Source of the DNA: Caldilineaceae bacterium SB0664_bin_27
Lineage (GTDB): Bacteria; Chloroflexota; Anaerolineae; Caldilineales; Caldilineaceae
Reading direction: 5' to 3'
NCBI GenBank assembly: GCA_009838625.1
Contig: VXRG01000127.1
Span: 1-42,700, forward strand
DNA: 42,700 bases
Shown here: piece after piece, positions 7,683 to 16,565 of the stretch
How positions within the stretch are numbered: position 1 is the first letter of the stretch
Layout of the letters: each line of letters opens with the position of its first letter
Notes under the pieces: generated by a model
Database searches by the model: none
The model's input: only the letters and a program-made list of their open reading frames with translations
Told to the model about the DNA's origin: nothing
Made by a program: the position numbers and the translations under genes

Positions 7683-9656
7683 ATGTCCACCAACCATTTT
7701 CCCTTCGGCCAGGACATTGCGTGGCAGCCGAATCCTGACTGGATTGCGCAGAGCAATCTGAAAGAGTTTATGGATCGGCACCGTATAGCTTCCTATGACG
7801 AGCTGCTGGCGCGCTCAGTCGAAGACATCAGCTGGTTTTGGGATGCGGTGATGGAGGACCTCGACATCCGCTTCGCCCATCCCTACTCGCAGATCGTCGA
7901 TCTGTCCGATGGCGCGCCCTTCGCCAGCTGGTGTGTCGGCGGGAAAATGAACATTGTTCACAACTGCCTCGACAAGTACCAGACGACCGCGACCGCCTCC
8001 CAGCCCGCCCTCATTTGGGAAGGCGAGGAAGGGCAGGACGCCACCCTTACTTACGCTCAGCTTCACCAGGAAGTCTGCCGCTGCGCCAATGCCCTGCGCA
8101 GCCTCGGTATCGGCAGAGGCGACGCCGTCGGCCTCTACATGCCGATGATCCCTGAACTGGCTGTCGCCTTTTTGGCGGTTGTAAAATTAGGCGGCATCGT
8201 CCTCCCCCTGTTCAGCGGGTACGGCCCGTCCGCCATCAGAAACCGTCTCAGCGATGGCGGCGCCAAAGCTGTCTTCTCCGCCGACGGCTTTCTGCGCCGC
8301 GGGCGGACTATTCCAATGAAAGCGACGCTGGACAGGGCGCTGGCCGGTGTTCCCGGCGTTCGCCATGTTATCGTCTGCAAGCGCCTTCCGGTTTCGTCGC
8401 CCGACGCCCAAATCCCTTGGCACGCAGATCGGGACCACTGGTGGCACGAGCTGGTTCCCCCGCAGGCGCCTGAGGCCGAGACCAGCCTGACCGGCGCCGA
8501 AGATCCGTTTATGATCATCTACACCAGCGGGACCACCGGACCGCCAAAGGGCGCCGTCCATACCCATTGCGGCTTTCCCGTAAAGGGCGCCCAGGATATG
8601 CGCCACGCCATGGACGTAAAGCCCGGTGACCGCGTCTACTGGATGACCGATATGGGCTGGATGATGGGGCCTTGGCTCGTCCTGGCCACCCTGCTGAACC
8701 GCGCAACCATGTTCTTCTATGACGGCGCCCCCGACTACCCATCGGTCGACCGCGTATGGGAACTTTGCGAGAAGCACAGGATCACCCTTCTGGGACTCTC
8801 GCCTATGCTCGTGCGGACGCTGATGCCTCACGGAACCGGCTACGTGACCCGCCATGATCTCTCACGCCTGCGGGCGGTAGGCGCCACCGGAAGCCCTTGG
8901 GGACCCTCAAGCTGGCGCTGGATTTTCGAGAACGTGCTCGAAAGCCGCAAGCCGATCTTCAACTATACGGGCGGCACAGAGATCAGCGGCGGCATCCTGG
9001 CCGGCAGCCTGTTCAAACCGCTCAAACCTGCCGCCTTCGGCGGACCAATTCCCGGTATGGATGCCGATGTCGTCGACGAGTCCGGCAACCCTGTCCGCGG
9101 CGAAGTGGGCGACCTGATTGTCCGCCAGCCCTGGATCGGAATGACGCGCGGCTTCTGGGGCGCCAACGATCGCTATCTGGATACCTACTGGAGCCGCTTT
9201 GAAGGCATGTGGGTGCATGGAGATTTCTGCGCCATTGACGAGGACGACATGTGGTACATCCTGGGGCGCAGCGACGACACCATAAGCATCGCCGGCAAGC
9301 GTCTCGGGCCCGCAGAGGTCGAATCGCTGGTCAATGCCCATCCCGACGTCACCGAATCCGCCGCTGTCGCCGTGCCCCATCCCCTCAAGGACAACGACCT
9401 GGTCGTGTTCGCCGTCCTCAAATCGGGCATTGACGTCAACGAACCCTTGCGCACCTCCCTGCAAGAGCGCATCACCACCGAATTGGGCCGCCCCCTCAGG
9501 CCCAAAGAGGTTAGATTCTGCGCGGCGCTCCCCAAAACGCGCAATGCCAAGGTGATGCACCGCCTCATCCGGACCGCTTACCTGGGCGAAGATCCCGGCG
9601 ACATCAGCGCCTTGGAGGATCCCGCTACCCTGAAGGCGATCCAGCAGTCGGCATGA
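7683..9656 (+). CDS. AMP-forming acyl-CoA synthetase (acetyl/propionyl-CoA synthetase type)
   Basis: The protein is 657 residues from ATG 7683; a TTG at 7650 would add 11 residues but is less likely. It has the ANL adenylating-enzyme motifs: phosphate-binding YTSGTTGPPKG (about 280-290), the NYTGGTE motif, the GR-x-D-D-T-I hinge and a C-terminal catalytic lysine near K623 in the KTRNAK segment. Length and the N-terminal ACAS-type region place it with acetyl/acetoacetyl-CoA synthetases rather than short fatty acyl ligases. It would activate a short carboxylic acid with ATP and CoA in the cytosol; the exact acid is not readable. The stop overlaps the next start by four bases (ATGA), so translation of the ABC-F gene is probably coupled. 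Confidence 0.88.
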   Translation: MSTNHFPFGQDIAWQPNPDWIAQSNLKEFMDRHRIASYDELLARSVEDISWFWDAVMEDLDIRFAHPYSQIVDLSDGAPFASWCVGGKMNIVHNCLDKYQTTATASQPALIWEGEEGQDATLTYAQLHQEVCRCANALRSLGIGRGDAVGLYMPMIPELAVAFLAVVKLGGIVLPLFSGYGPSAIRNRLSDGGAKAVFSADGFLRRGRTIPMKATLDRALAGVPGVRHVIVCKRLPVSSPDAQIPWHADRDHWWHELVPPQAPEAETSLTGAEDPFMIIYTSGTTGPPKGAVHTHCGFPVKGAQDMRHAMDVKPGDRVYWMTDMGWMMGPWLVLATLLNRATMFFYDGAPDYPSVDRVWELCEKHRITLLGLSPMLVRTLMPHGTGYVTRHDLSRLRAVGATGSPWGPSSWRWIFENVLESRKPIFNYTGGTEISGGILAGSLFKPLKPAAFGGPIPGMDADVVDESGNPVRGEVGDLIVRQPWIGMTRGFWGANDRYLDTYWSRFEGMWVHGDFCAIDEDDMWYILGRSDDTISIAGKRLGPAEVESLVNAHPDVTESAAVAVPHPLKDNDLVVFAVLKSGIDVNEPLRTSLQERITTELGRPLRPKEVRFCAALPKTRNAKVMHRLIRTAYLGEDPGDISALEDPATLKAIQQSA

Positions 9657-11566
9657 ACCTTCTCTCCCTCGAAAACGTCTCCAAGCAGTTCTCCGAACGG
9701 CTGTTGCTCGATGCTGTCTCGCTCTCCATCAACGCCGGCGAACGTATCGGCCTGATCGGCGTCAACGGCAGCGGCAAAACGACACTCCTCCGCATCATCG
9801 CAGGCCTGGAAGCGCCCGACAGCGGCCAGGTCACAGTCTGGGGCGGCGTCCGCATTGAAATGGTCCGGCAAGAGCCGCAGTTGGACGAGAGCGCGACCGT
9901 ACTTGAGCAGCTCTTCCGCAGCAGCTCGCCGCAGATGCGCCTCCTGAGGGACTATGAAAGCGCCAGCCAGCGCCTCGAGCACGAACCGGCCAGCCAGGCC
10001 CTGCAGCAGCGCCTGCTGGAACTGTCCGAGGAGATGGAGCGCAGCGGCGGCTGGGCCGCAGCCGCCAACGCCAAATCAATCCTGACAAAGTTGGGAATCA
10101 GCGACTTTGACGCCCGTATCGACGCCCTCAGCGGCGGGCAGCGCAAACGCGTCGCCCTGGCAAGGGCCTTGATCGACCGCGCCGACCTGCTGGTCCTTGA
10201 CGAGCCCACCAACCACGTCGATATCGAAATAATCGAGTGGCTGGAAGACTACCTGACTACGGAACCTGGCGCGCTGCTGATGGTCACCCATGATCGACAC
10301 TTCCTCGACCGCGTCGTCCATCGCATCGTCGAGTTGGACCGGCGCCAGCTCGTCTCCTACGCCGGCAACTACAGCCGCTATCTGGAGCTGCGTCAACTCC
10401 GCCACGAACGCCTCGCCGCCGGGGAACGCCAGCGACGGAATCTCCTCAAACGAGAGCTCGAATGGATTCGGCGAACGCCTATGGCACGGGGAACCAAGCA
10501 GAAAGCCCGTCGGCAACGCGTGGCCGAGCTCCAGCGCATCCAATACGACTCCGACACCGATCGCGTCGTCATGGCCCTGGCCACCCGCCGGCTCGGTAAG
10601 ACCGTTCTCACAGCAAATGGCCTGACCAAATCCTACGATGGTTCGGTCGCTGTAAAACAGGTTGATTTCACGCTTGAACCGGGTGACCGCATCGGCCTCC
10701 TCGGCCCGAACGGCGCCGGCAAAAGTACCTTCCTCGACATGCTGGCCGGCAAGGTCAATCTCGACGCGGGGCAGATCAGATGGGGCGAAACCGTGCGGCT
10801 CGGATACTACGATCAGCAGACGCGCGACCTGAACGACGGGCAGCGTCTGATTGAGTTCATCGAGGAAGAAGCGCCCCTGATTCAGTCGCGCGACGGCAGC
10901 CGCGTAGAGGCCGCCCAAATGATGGAGTGGTTCTTGTTTCCCCGCAAAATGCAGTGGGGGCGCATCGGCAGCCTCAGCGGCGGTGAGCGCCGCCGGCTCT
11001 ACCTCCTGCGCACATTGGTCCATCAGCCAAACGTACTTCTGCTGGACGAGCCGACTAATGATCTGGACGTGCAGACACTGACCGTGCTCGAAGAGTTCCT
11101 GGACGCCTTCACCGGCTGCCTGATCGTTGCCAGCCACGACCGCTACTTCCTCGACCGCACCGTAGATTTCATCGTACCCTTCGAGGACGGACGCCTGGGA
11201 AAACGATACCCCGCTCCTTACGAAACCTACCGGCGGCTGTACAGCCGGGACAGTCAAGCAACCCGCGTCAATGGTACTCGAAAAGCCCCGGCTCCGGAAA
11301 GGCGCTCCGCCAATGGACAGACTGCCCCGCGCTCGACTGGAACGGGCAATAAACTTACTTGGAAGGAGAGTCAGGAGTTGGCGCGTTTGGAAACGGAGAT
11401 TGCCGGCTGGGAAGAGGAACAAGCGAGTCTGCAGCAGCAGATAAACAATAGCGGCAGCGACTACCAGGCACTGCACAGCCTCTCAGCAAAACTGACAGAC
11501 GTCGAACTGTCATTGGAATCGGCCTTCGAGCGTTGGGCCGAACTGTCCGAGCGCCAGGAGGTCTGA
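9653..11566 (+). CDS. ABC-F family ATPase (Uup/YdiF-like ribosome-associated factor)
   Basis: The 637 residues hold two ABC cassettes with no membrane domain: Walker A GVNGSGKTT (36-44) with LSGGQRKRVA, and GPNGAGKST (about 350-358) with LSGGERRRL. Each has a DEPTN(H/D)LD Walker B/D loop. The inter-cassette linker (about 240-310) is long and basic (RRTPMARGTKQKARRQR), as in translational ABC-F factors that bind the ribosomal E-site. A Glu/Gln-rich coiled coil (about 560-635) resembles the Uup C-terminal domain. Housekeeping translation or ribosome rescue is more likely than drug resistance, but the subfamily needs phylogeny. Co-transcribed with the acyl-CoA synthetase by a four-base overlap. 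Confidence 0.92.
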   Translation: MNLLSLENVSKQFSERLLLDAVSLSINAGERIGLIGVNGSGKTTLLRIIAGLEAPDSGQVTVWGGVRIEMVRQEPQLDESATVLEQLFRSSSPQMRLLRDYESASQRLEHEPASQALQQRLLELSEEMERSGGWAAAANAKSILTKLGISDFDARIDALSGGQRKRVALARALIDRADLLVLDEPTNHVDIEIIEWLEDYLTTEPGALLMVTHDRHFLDRVVHRIVELDRRQLVSYAGNYSRYLELRQLRHERLAAGERQRRNLLKRELEWIRRTPMARGTKQKARRQRVAELQRIQYDSDTDRVVMALATRRLGKTVLTANGLTKSYDGSVAVKQVDFTLEPGDRIGLLGPNGAGKSTFLDMLAGKVNLDAGQIRWGETVRLGYYDQQTRDLNDGQRLIEFIEEEAPLIQSRDGSRVEAAQMMEWFLFPRKMQWGRIGSLSGGERRRLYLLRTLVHQPNVLLLDEPTNDLDVQTLTVLEEFLDAFTGCLIVASHDRYFLDRTVDFIVPFEDGRLGKRYPAPYETYRRLYSRDSQATRVNGTRKAPAPERRSANGQTAPRSTGTGNKLTWKESQELARLETEIAGWEEEQASLQQQINNSGSDYQALHSLSAKLTDVELSLESAFERWAELSERQEV

Positions 11567-11570
11567 CGCC

Positions 11571-11591
11571 GTAGCTGGTGCCGGGAGCTAC
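11571..11591. terminator. Small hairpin between convergent genes
   Basis: GTAGCT (11571-11576) pairs with AGCTAC (11586-11591) around nine bases, between the ABC-F stop and the metacaspase stop. It lacks a proper T-run, so termination is uncertain. Confidence 0.3.
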
Positions 11592-14500
11592 TTGAACTGC
11601 CGGCGCAGCGCCTCGAGCGACTCCTCAGCGTAGAAATACTCGAAGTGATGGCAGCCGAGCACATCCACCTGCAGGTCCGGCCAGTTGCCGCCCCGCACAC
11701 CCCGCGCCGACGCTACACCAACCAGTAGGTCATTCGGGCCCAGAACCTGGTCCAACGCCTTGTCCAGTATACGCGTCATCTCCGTCTTGGAGAACAGCTT
11801 GCGCCAGTTCACGGGACCGTCCATCTCCGAGTTCACGCCGATCTGGATGTAGTACTTCACGTTTACCTCATTGCGCGGGTCATTGAGCTTCTGATACAGC
11901 TCCGCGCTCGGCGCCATGTCCTGTATGCCGGTGGTCAGCCGGGCGATCCCGATTACCAGTAACTGGGCCAGGAGTTCATAGTCCATCAGCCCCGCCTGAT
12001 TGAGAATAATCGTCGCCAGCCACGGAATCAGCCGGTGCGATTCAGCCAGAGCGGTGCCGGTGTTATGCGCGCCGACCATGATGACCCGCTCCACAAATCG
12101 ATGCCCGCTCTCCATCTCGACGCAGACACGGGCGACCTGGGTCCCCATACTGTGGCTGTATATATCGAGCGGCGGCCCCGAATCAGCGCCAAACCCGAGT
12201 CGGCGAAGCTGCGCAGTCATCAGCAGACCACTCTCGCGGATGCCCGTGTTGATCGTCTCATAGTCGAACGTCAACGCCAGGTCGTATTCGTCCAGCTCCA
12301 TCAGATGCGGCAGTGCCCTCTGGACCAGCTTTTCGGTGCTGCTGCCGAAGCCGTGAGTGATCAGCAGCGCACGCCGCGCCTTGGAAACGTCCAGTGACGT
12401 AACTTTCGAGTATTCCGGTGTGCCGCCCTCACCTAAGCGGACTTGGCGTACACCCAGATCAGGCGGGAGCTTCTGATAAAACAGCTTGTAGAAAAGCACG
12501 CGCACGGCATGTTTCGCATCTAGGACAGACGGTTCCCCATCGACGTCCCCGTCGTCGGACGCCGGATCCTTGCGCGCCGCGGCTTCGGCTCGCCGCCACT
12601 CCTCCTGAAAAAAGCTGATTAGCCGCCCGAACAACCCACCCGCGCCTCTGCCGACCTCGCCTTCAGCCGCAGCACTGCTTCCCGCGTTCGACCTTGTCCT
12701 TCGCCATCCGCCCGCGAAATCGGACTTTGCCTCCGCCGAATCCGGGATCGGCAGGTGGGTAATCTCCACCGCCATGCGCCTTTTGTCGCCGGACTGGGAC
12801 AGGTTCTGGGCGTCGGTTGGATGGCCGACCATATAGTAGTACTCACCGTCAAAAGCGACCGCGACAATCCCCGCAATCTCCGGGTCGTTCTCCACACTCA
12901 GCGCAATCCGCAGTGGAGACTCGGCGCTAATCGTCTTGAGCTGCTCCGCTGAACTGTCCAGGACCAGCACACCGGGAGACCCGCCGCCGGCCCCCGCATC
13001 GTGCGAGAATGAGAGCGGCTGGAAAAACGGCGCGGCTTCAGGACTGTTCAGACCGGGCGGCAAGGAGATCGGATCGTCCGCATCCCAGGCGAAATGTCTC
13101 AGACTGCTCACCACCAGCAGGCCCCCCAGGCCGGCTGGCTTCTCCACCGTAATGTCCAGGTCCGTTCCCACATTGATCCTGTTCTGCCCCTGTGGCAGTG
13201 CACATTCCTCCTGCTTTCGAAGGGCTGTAACCGCCACCTGCTTTGTTATCCAGCGATCATGTGTGTCGTCCCGCTGCACCATGAGATTGCGCACGCGCGG
13301 GCCGTCGTAACGGATGCCGTTCATCAGGTCCGCCAGCGGGCCGAATGCCCGCGTCTGCTCCGTCCCGGCCGGCTCGTTCAGCTCCGGCATCTCCAGCACG
13401 TCGAAGGAGGTGGGAACGCGCGTGGCGAAAACTTTGAATATCTCCGTCTCGGACTCGTTTCCAGGATCCTTCACAACCGGCCCGATGTTGTTGATGAAGA
13501 ACTCCTTGCCCGGCGCCACCAGCTGGTAGGGCGCCCGCTCCGGAAAGATGCGTCGGATACCGAACTGCGCGGACAGAGAAAAGGCGGTCACATAGAGATT
13601 CTCGGAGCTGTTGTTCCGCACCGTTATCCAGAGCTTGCGCCCTGGCGGCAGCACACCGTCCCGCCCCAGTGGCTCACCGTCCTTGGGCGACGTAAAGCTG
13701 GCACGCGTGTACGTCTTGACGTCAATGCTCAACGCCTCTTCCATCAGCGCCATCGGCGCCGGATTGCTAAGCGTGCGTACATTGTGATACGTCGCCAGAT
13801 GGTGCAGATATTCAGCCGTTTTGGCCGCCCCCGCTTGCGTGCGCGGCGGCCTGTCCTGCACAACCTGGACGCCGCTCCCGTCCCGGATTACATAAGTGTC
13901 GTTCTCGACGGCCACCTGGAAACGGGTAAATCCATCCTGAGTGCTCTTACCCACCGCGTGCAGAAATGGGGACGAAGGCGCGGTGGTCAACTCCGCCAGC
14001 AGAAAAGGATCGGCGCAGGTCACTTCGTACATCAACCTCTGGTAACCGTAAGCCGTCACCTTCACCCTGGCAGGCAGACTGAACTCGGTGTGGCTCACTC
14101 CCTTGATCAATGCGTATGACGAATCGACTCTGGACTCGGTCACCTCGCCCCGGCCAAGTCCCCGGCCCTCCAGCGCATCGCTGCCCGCCGGGTACAGCTC
14201 CACGTGGCTGCCCGGCGTAAGACCGACCGCCGCGCCGCCGGCGATGCGAATAACGACGTCGCTTCCTGCATCTCCCGCCTCTCTGGCACTGATTACGTTC
14301 AGATAGGAGCCGGCATGAGGCGTCAGTTCGCCGAATACTGCCCGGTTGCCCGGACCCTCCAATTGGGGAATCTGACGCGCATAGACGTTGTGCACCTGGG
14401 TCTGTACCGCGTCGTGGACCTCCCTCCAGCTCATCTTCGGGTGCAGCTCCTGCAGCTTCTGCAGCAGGAAATAGCTCATCGCCCCGTACCACGCGCCGTT

Positions 14501-15175
14501 GGTCGGCGAGCGGTACTCGTGACTCATCTCCTCGTCCCGGCAACCCGCCAGCAGCACGTGTTCGCTGCCCAGCTTCCCGGACCAGTGCCGGCTGGCCACC
14601 GTTCTCCCACCCGACGCCTCGGGCAGAACCGTGCCGGCAGGACGCACGCGGCGGTCTGCAGCGGTCCGCCGCACCGGCACAATCGCGCGTGTACCCGAAC
14701 CGGCGTGGCAGCAGTCCAGCACTACCGTTACCAGTGCGCCTTTCGCCTCGGCCGCAGCGATCAATGCAGCCAGTTCCTTGTCCAAAATGTCGTAGACCGG
14801 CTTGCCGCTGTCGTCCACTGCGCGGCTGTCGTAGGGCACCAGCGTCTCGTCGTAACCGTCCGGCTCATAGGGGTCGTTGGAGATGGCCTGGGAGCCGTGC
14901 CCGCTGAAGTGGAAAAAAAGCTGGTCGCCGGTTCTGGACTGCTCGATCAACCACTTCCAGCCGTCTATGATGTTCTGTCGGGAGGGGAGCTTCTCATCCG
15001 GTTCCGCCCCTGTCGAAGTCAGCAGCCGGATGTTCTCGGTCGGCACGCCAATTCGTTGGGTCAGAAATCCGTAAATCGCCCTGGCATCGTTGGCGCAGCC
15101 GCCCAGATCGGATATCACACTGCTCCGGTAATGATTGACACCGACCACCAGAGCAAACAACCGCGGAGACAACAT
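11588..15175 (-). CDS. Metacaspase (peptidase C14) fused to an alpha/beta-hydrolase domain
   Basis: This 1195-residue protein starts at ATG 15175, which has GAGGATT upstream; a TTG two codons earlier is possible. Residues 5-270 form a caspase-like domain: FALVVGVNHY opening, catalytic H93 in SGHGSQ and C156 in LDCCHAG. Beta-rich central parts follow, including a segment near 280-340 that looks SH3-like and one near 480-600 resembling DUF4384-type domains. A charged linker (about 830-900) leads to a C-terminal alpha/beta-hydrolase: a LLITHGFGSS oxyanion region, nucleophile S1009 in SHSMG, and a possible catalytic His in the final CHHFEYF segment. No signal peptide or membrane helix, so cytosolic. 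Metacaspases cut after Arg/Lys; the hydrolase may be a lipase or esterase. The fusion suggests a protease-controlled effector, but that is inference. Confidence 0.85.
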   Translation of the reverse strand: MLSPRLFALVVGVNHYRSSVISDLGGCANDARAIYGFLTQRIGVPTENIRLLTSTGAEPDEKLPSRQNIIDGWKWLIEQSRTGDQLFFHFSGHGSQAISNDPYEPDGYDETLVPYDSRAVDDSGKPVYDILDKELAALIAAAEAKGALVTVVLDCCHAGSGTRAIVPVRRTAADRRVRPAGTVLPEASGGRTVASRHWSGKLGSEHVLLAGCRDEEMSHEYRSPTNGAWYGAMSYFLLQKLQELHPKMSWREVHDAVQTQVHNVYARQIPQLEGPGNRAVFGELTPHAGSYLNVISAREAGDAGSDVVIRIAGGAAVGLTPGSHVELYPAGSDALEGRGLGRGEVTESRVDSSYALIKGVSHTEFSLPARVKVTAYGYQRLMYEVTCADPFLLAELTTAPSSPFLHAVGKSTQDGFTRFQVAVENDTYVIRDGSGVQVVQDRPPRTQAGAAKTAEYLHHLATYHNVRTLSNPAPMALMEEALSIDVKTYTRASFTSPKDGEPLGRDGVLPPGRKLWITVRNNSSENLYVTAFSLSAQFGIRRIFPERAPYQLVAPGKEFFINNIGPVVKDPGNESETEIFKVFATRVPTSFDVLEMPELNEPAGTEQTRAFGPLADLMNGIRYDGPRVRNLMVQRDDTHDRWITKQVAVTALRKQEECALPQGQNRINVGTDLDITVEKPAGLGGLLVVSSLRHFAWDADDPISLPPGLNSPEAAPFFQPLSFSHDAGAGGGSPGVLVLDSSAEQLKTISAESPLRIALSVENDPEIAGIVAVAFDGEYYYMVGHPTDAQNLSQSGDKRRMAVEITHLPIPDSAEAKSDFAGGWRRTRSNAGSSAAAEGEVGRGAGGLFGRLISFFQEEWRRAEAAARKDPASDDGDVDGEPSVLDAKHAVRVLFYKLFYQKLPPDLGVRQVRLGEGGTPEYSKVTSLDVSKARRALLITHGFGSSTEKLVQRALPHLMELDEYDLALTFDYETINTGIRESGLLMTAQLRRLGFGADSGPPLDIYSHSMGTQVARVCVEMESGHRFVERVIMVGAHNTGTALAESHRLIPWLATIILNQAGLMDYELLAQLLVIGIARLTTGIQDMAPSAELYQKLNDPRNEVNVKYYIQIGVNSEMDGPVNWRKLFSKTEMTRILDKALDQVLGPNDLLVGVASARGVRGGNWPDLQVDVLGCHHFEYFYAEESLEALRRQFK

Positions 15176-15575
15176 TGGCAATCCTCAGAGACAAGTGAGA
15201 TACGCTGCTACTTCGCGAAAAGCGAGCGGACAGTTGATGGGAAATAGTACGATCTTAGCACATCGACGGCGCAATGAATAACTGGAAAATGCAGTAAGTG
15301 CTCTGTCCCTTCGTCGAGGGAACGGAGCAACTTTCACACCATATTTTCAACTTGAATCCTGGAGCCTTGCGCGGACAGCGCGGAATTCTACCGCACCTGC
15401 AGATCTTCTGGAGGACTCAGGAAGTGCTTTCTGTTTTCGGGGAAAGATGCTCGGAACGTCCGGTGGGAGAAAACTCTTCTGGCTGAACGTAGGCTACTGT
15501 CTCGAAAGATTTCGTCTGAATCATCCCAACTGGGCCAGCTGACACGAGCATCGCAACGCTCCGCCAGGACTTTCT
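15176..15575. other. Intergenic region upstream of the metacaspase gene
   Basis: These 400 bases carry only short, compositionally poor frames on both strands and I support no gene. On the minus strand TAAGAT and TACTAT boxes around 15246-15259 could be -10 elements for the metacaspase gene, but no convincing -35 goes with them. Confidence 0.4.
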
Positions 15576-15977
15576 TCACTCAACCTGAACTTCTGTATAG
15601 CCTGCAGTCCCATTTAGTGTAACGACCAAGTGATTGAGAACGTCTCTGCCAATGAGTGGTTCACTTCCAGCAGCCGTTGCCACGGCCGAAACTGAATCAA
15701 TCGTCTTTTCCTCAATGCGGATTCGTACCGTATATCGGTCGAGCTTTTGCACACCACCTGCAGTGCCGCGCAACAGAACAGTGTCCGCATATTCTGCTTC
15801 GACCGCTGTCAGAATATCCCGGGGAAGCATGGTTCCATCTGCGCCAGAATCGGCGAAAGCCGGTACGGTTACAGGTGACCTGCCGGAAATATACCCATCG
15901 ACCGATATCAGAATAAATGGTGCGGGAGGATCATATGAGTTGTCGTAGGCGAAGGAATGGACGCGACTCACTTCCAT
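15576..15977 (-). CDS. Retropepsin-like aspartic protease (clan AA)
   Basis: The 133-residue protein matches single-domain bacterial retropepsin-like proteases. It has the catalytic D43-S-G-A motif in the FADSGADGTMLP segment, and the second signature, LIGRDVL, near residues 113-119 (hydrophobic-hydrophobic-Gly). Such proteins work as homodimers, each chain giving one Asp. Neither signal peptide nor membrane segment is seen. Its start overlaps the end of the upstream gene by 10 bases, so the two are translationally coupled. Substrate unknown. The DSGA variant of the usual DTGA is common and compatible with activity. Confidence 0.8.
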   Translation of the reverse strand: MEVSRVHSFAYDNSYDPPAPFILISVDGYISGRSPVTVPAFADSGADGTMLPRDILTAVEAEYADTVLLRGTAGGVQKLDRYTVRIRIEEKTIDSVSAVATAAGSEPLIGRDVLNHLVVTLNGTAGYTEVQVE

Positions 15978-16357
15978 GCCTCGATGCGTGGATGTCTTAT
16001 CTGAATTTGAAGTTCAGGAACTGATTCGACCTTTCTGCGTAGTACCACTTTCTCAGGATACTTTGTACGTACTCGTTGCAAGAGCGAAACCGGGTCAGGG
16101 TCGTGATCGATAAGCCTGCCATCACAGATCGCCACAAATTGACCTAAGTGGGTCATTACCAATTCTGCGTGTAGTTCTCTGTATGTCTCTACATTTTGAT
16201 TCATGACAGATCGGTTCGGATCAACCGGAAATGGCGAAAATGTGCGGGCTATTGTTTCCAGCAGTACGTCCGGGATGTCGCGTTCTGTGGTCACAGCCAG
16301 CTTTTCGACCCGCTCATAAATCTCATCCGGAACGTCCAGTACAACCTGTGTACCCAT
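15968..16357 (-). CDS. RHH-like / DUF5678-like partner of the aspartic protease
   Basis: The 129 residues have two parts. Residues 1-38 (VVLDVPDEIYERVEKLAV and following helix) look like a ribbon-helix-helix DNA-binding or antitoxin-type domain. Residues 55-115 fit a DUF5678-like pattern: a GQFVAICDGRLIDHDPD core, then a helix with RVRTKYPEKVVLRR. Start supported by GGGAGTGAG upstream. Pairing of such a gene with a retropepsin-like protease recurs in Chloroflexota and cyanobacteria as I recall it; the function is undescribed. It could be an adaptor, substrate or regulator of the protease. Confidence 0.6.
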   Translation of the reverse strand: MGTQVVLDVPDEIYERVEKLAVTTERDIPDVLLETIARTFSPFPVDPNRSVMNQNVETYRELHAELVMTHLGQFVAICDGRLIDHDPDPVSLLQRVRTKYPEKVVLRRKVESVPELQIQIRHPRIEAWK

Positions 16358-16565
16358 TTTGGCTCACTCCCGCGAAGTTAGGCCGTCCATTAGCAGGCGC
16401 CCAAGTCTAACATTCGTAGCCAAGGAAAGTGTGATCAAGGCAGGTGCCGAAACAAGGGCGTTCAAGACTTAATCTCGAAATCGGACGATCCACCGAAACT
16501 CTATCTGTCTCGTTGCTTCAACTCCCTACCCTGAGCTTACCACTCAGTTGTGGTCACACCAACCC

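Noticed and set aside
10076..11476. 466-codon antisense frame in the ABC-F gene
   Set aside because: The opposite strand carries two complete ABC cassettes; the antisense frame has no family pattern.
9653..11566. ABC-F protein as an antibiotic-resistance determinant
   Set aside because: Long linker and Uup-like C-terminal coiled coil, and operon with an acyl-CoA synthetase, fit a housekeeping factor better.
13094..14119. 341-codon plus-strand frame inside the metacaspase gene
   Set aside because: Shadow frame, Arg/His-rich, with no recognisable domain.
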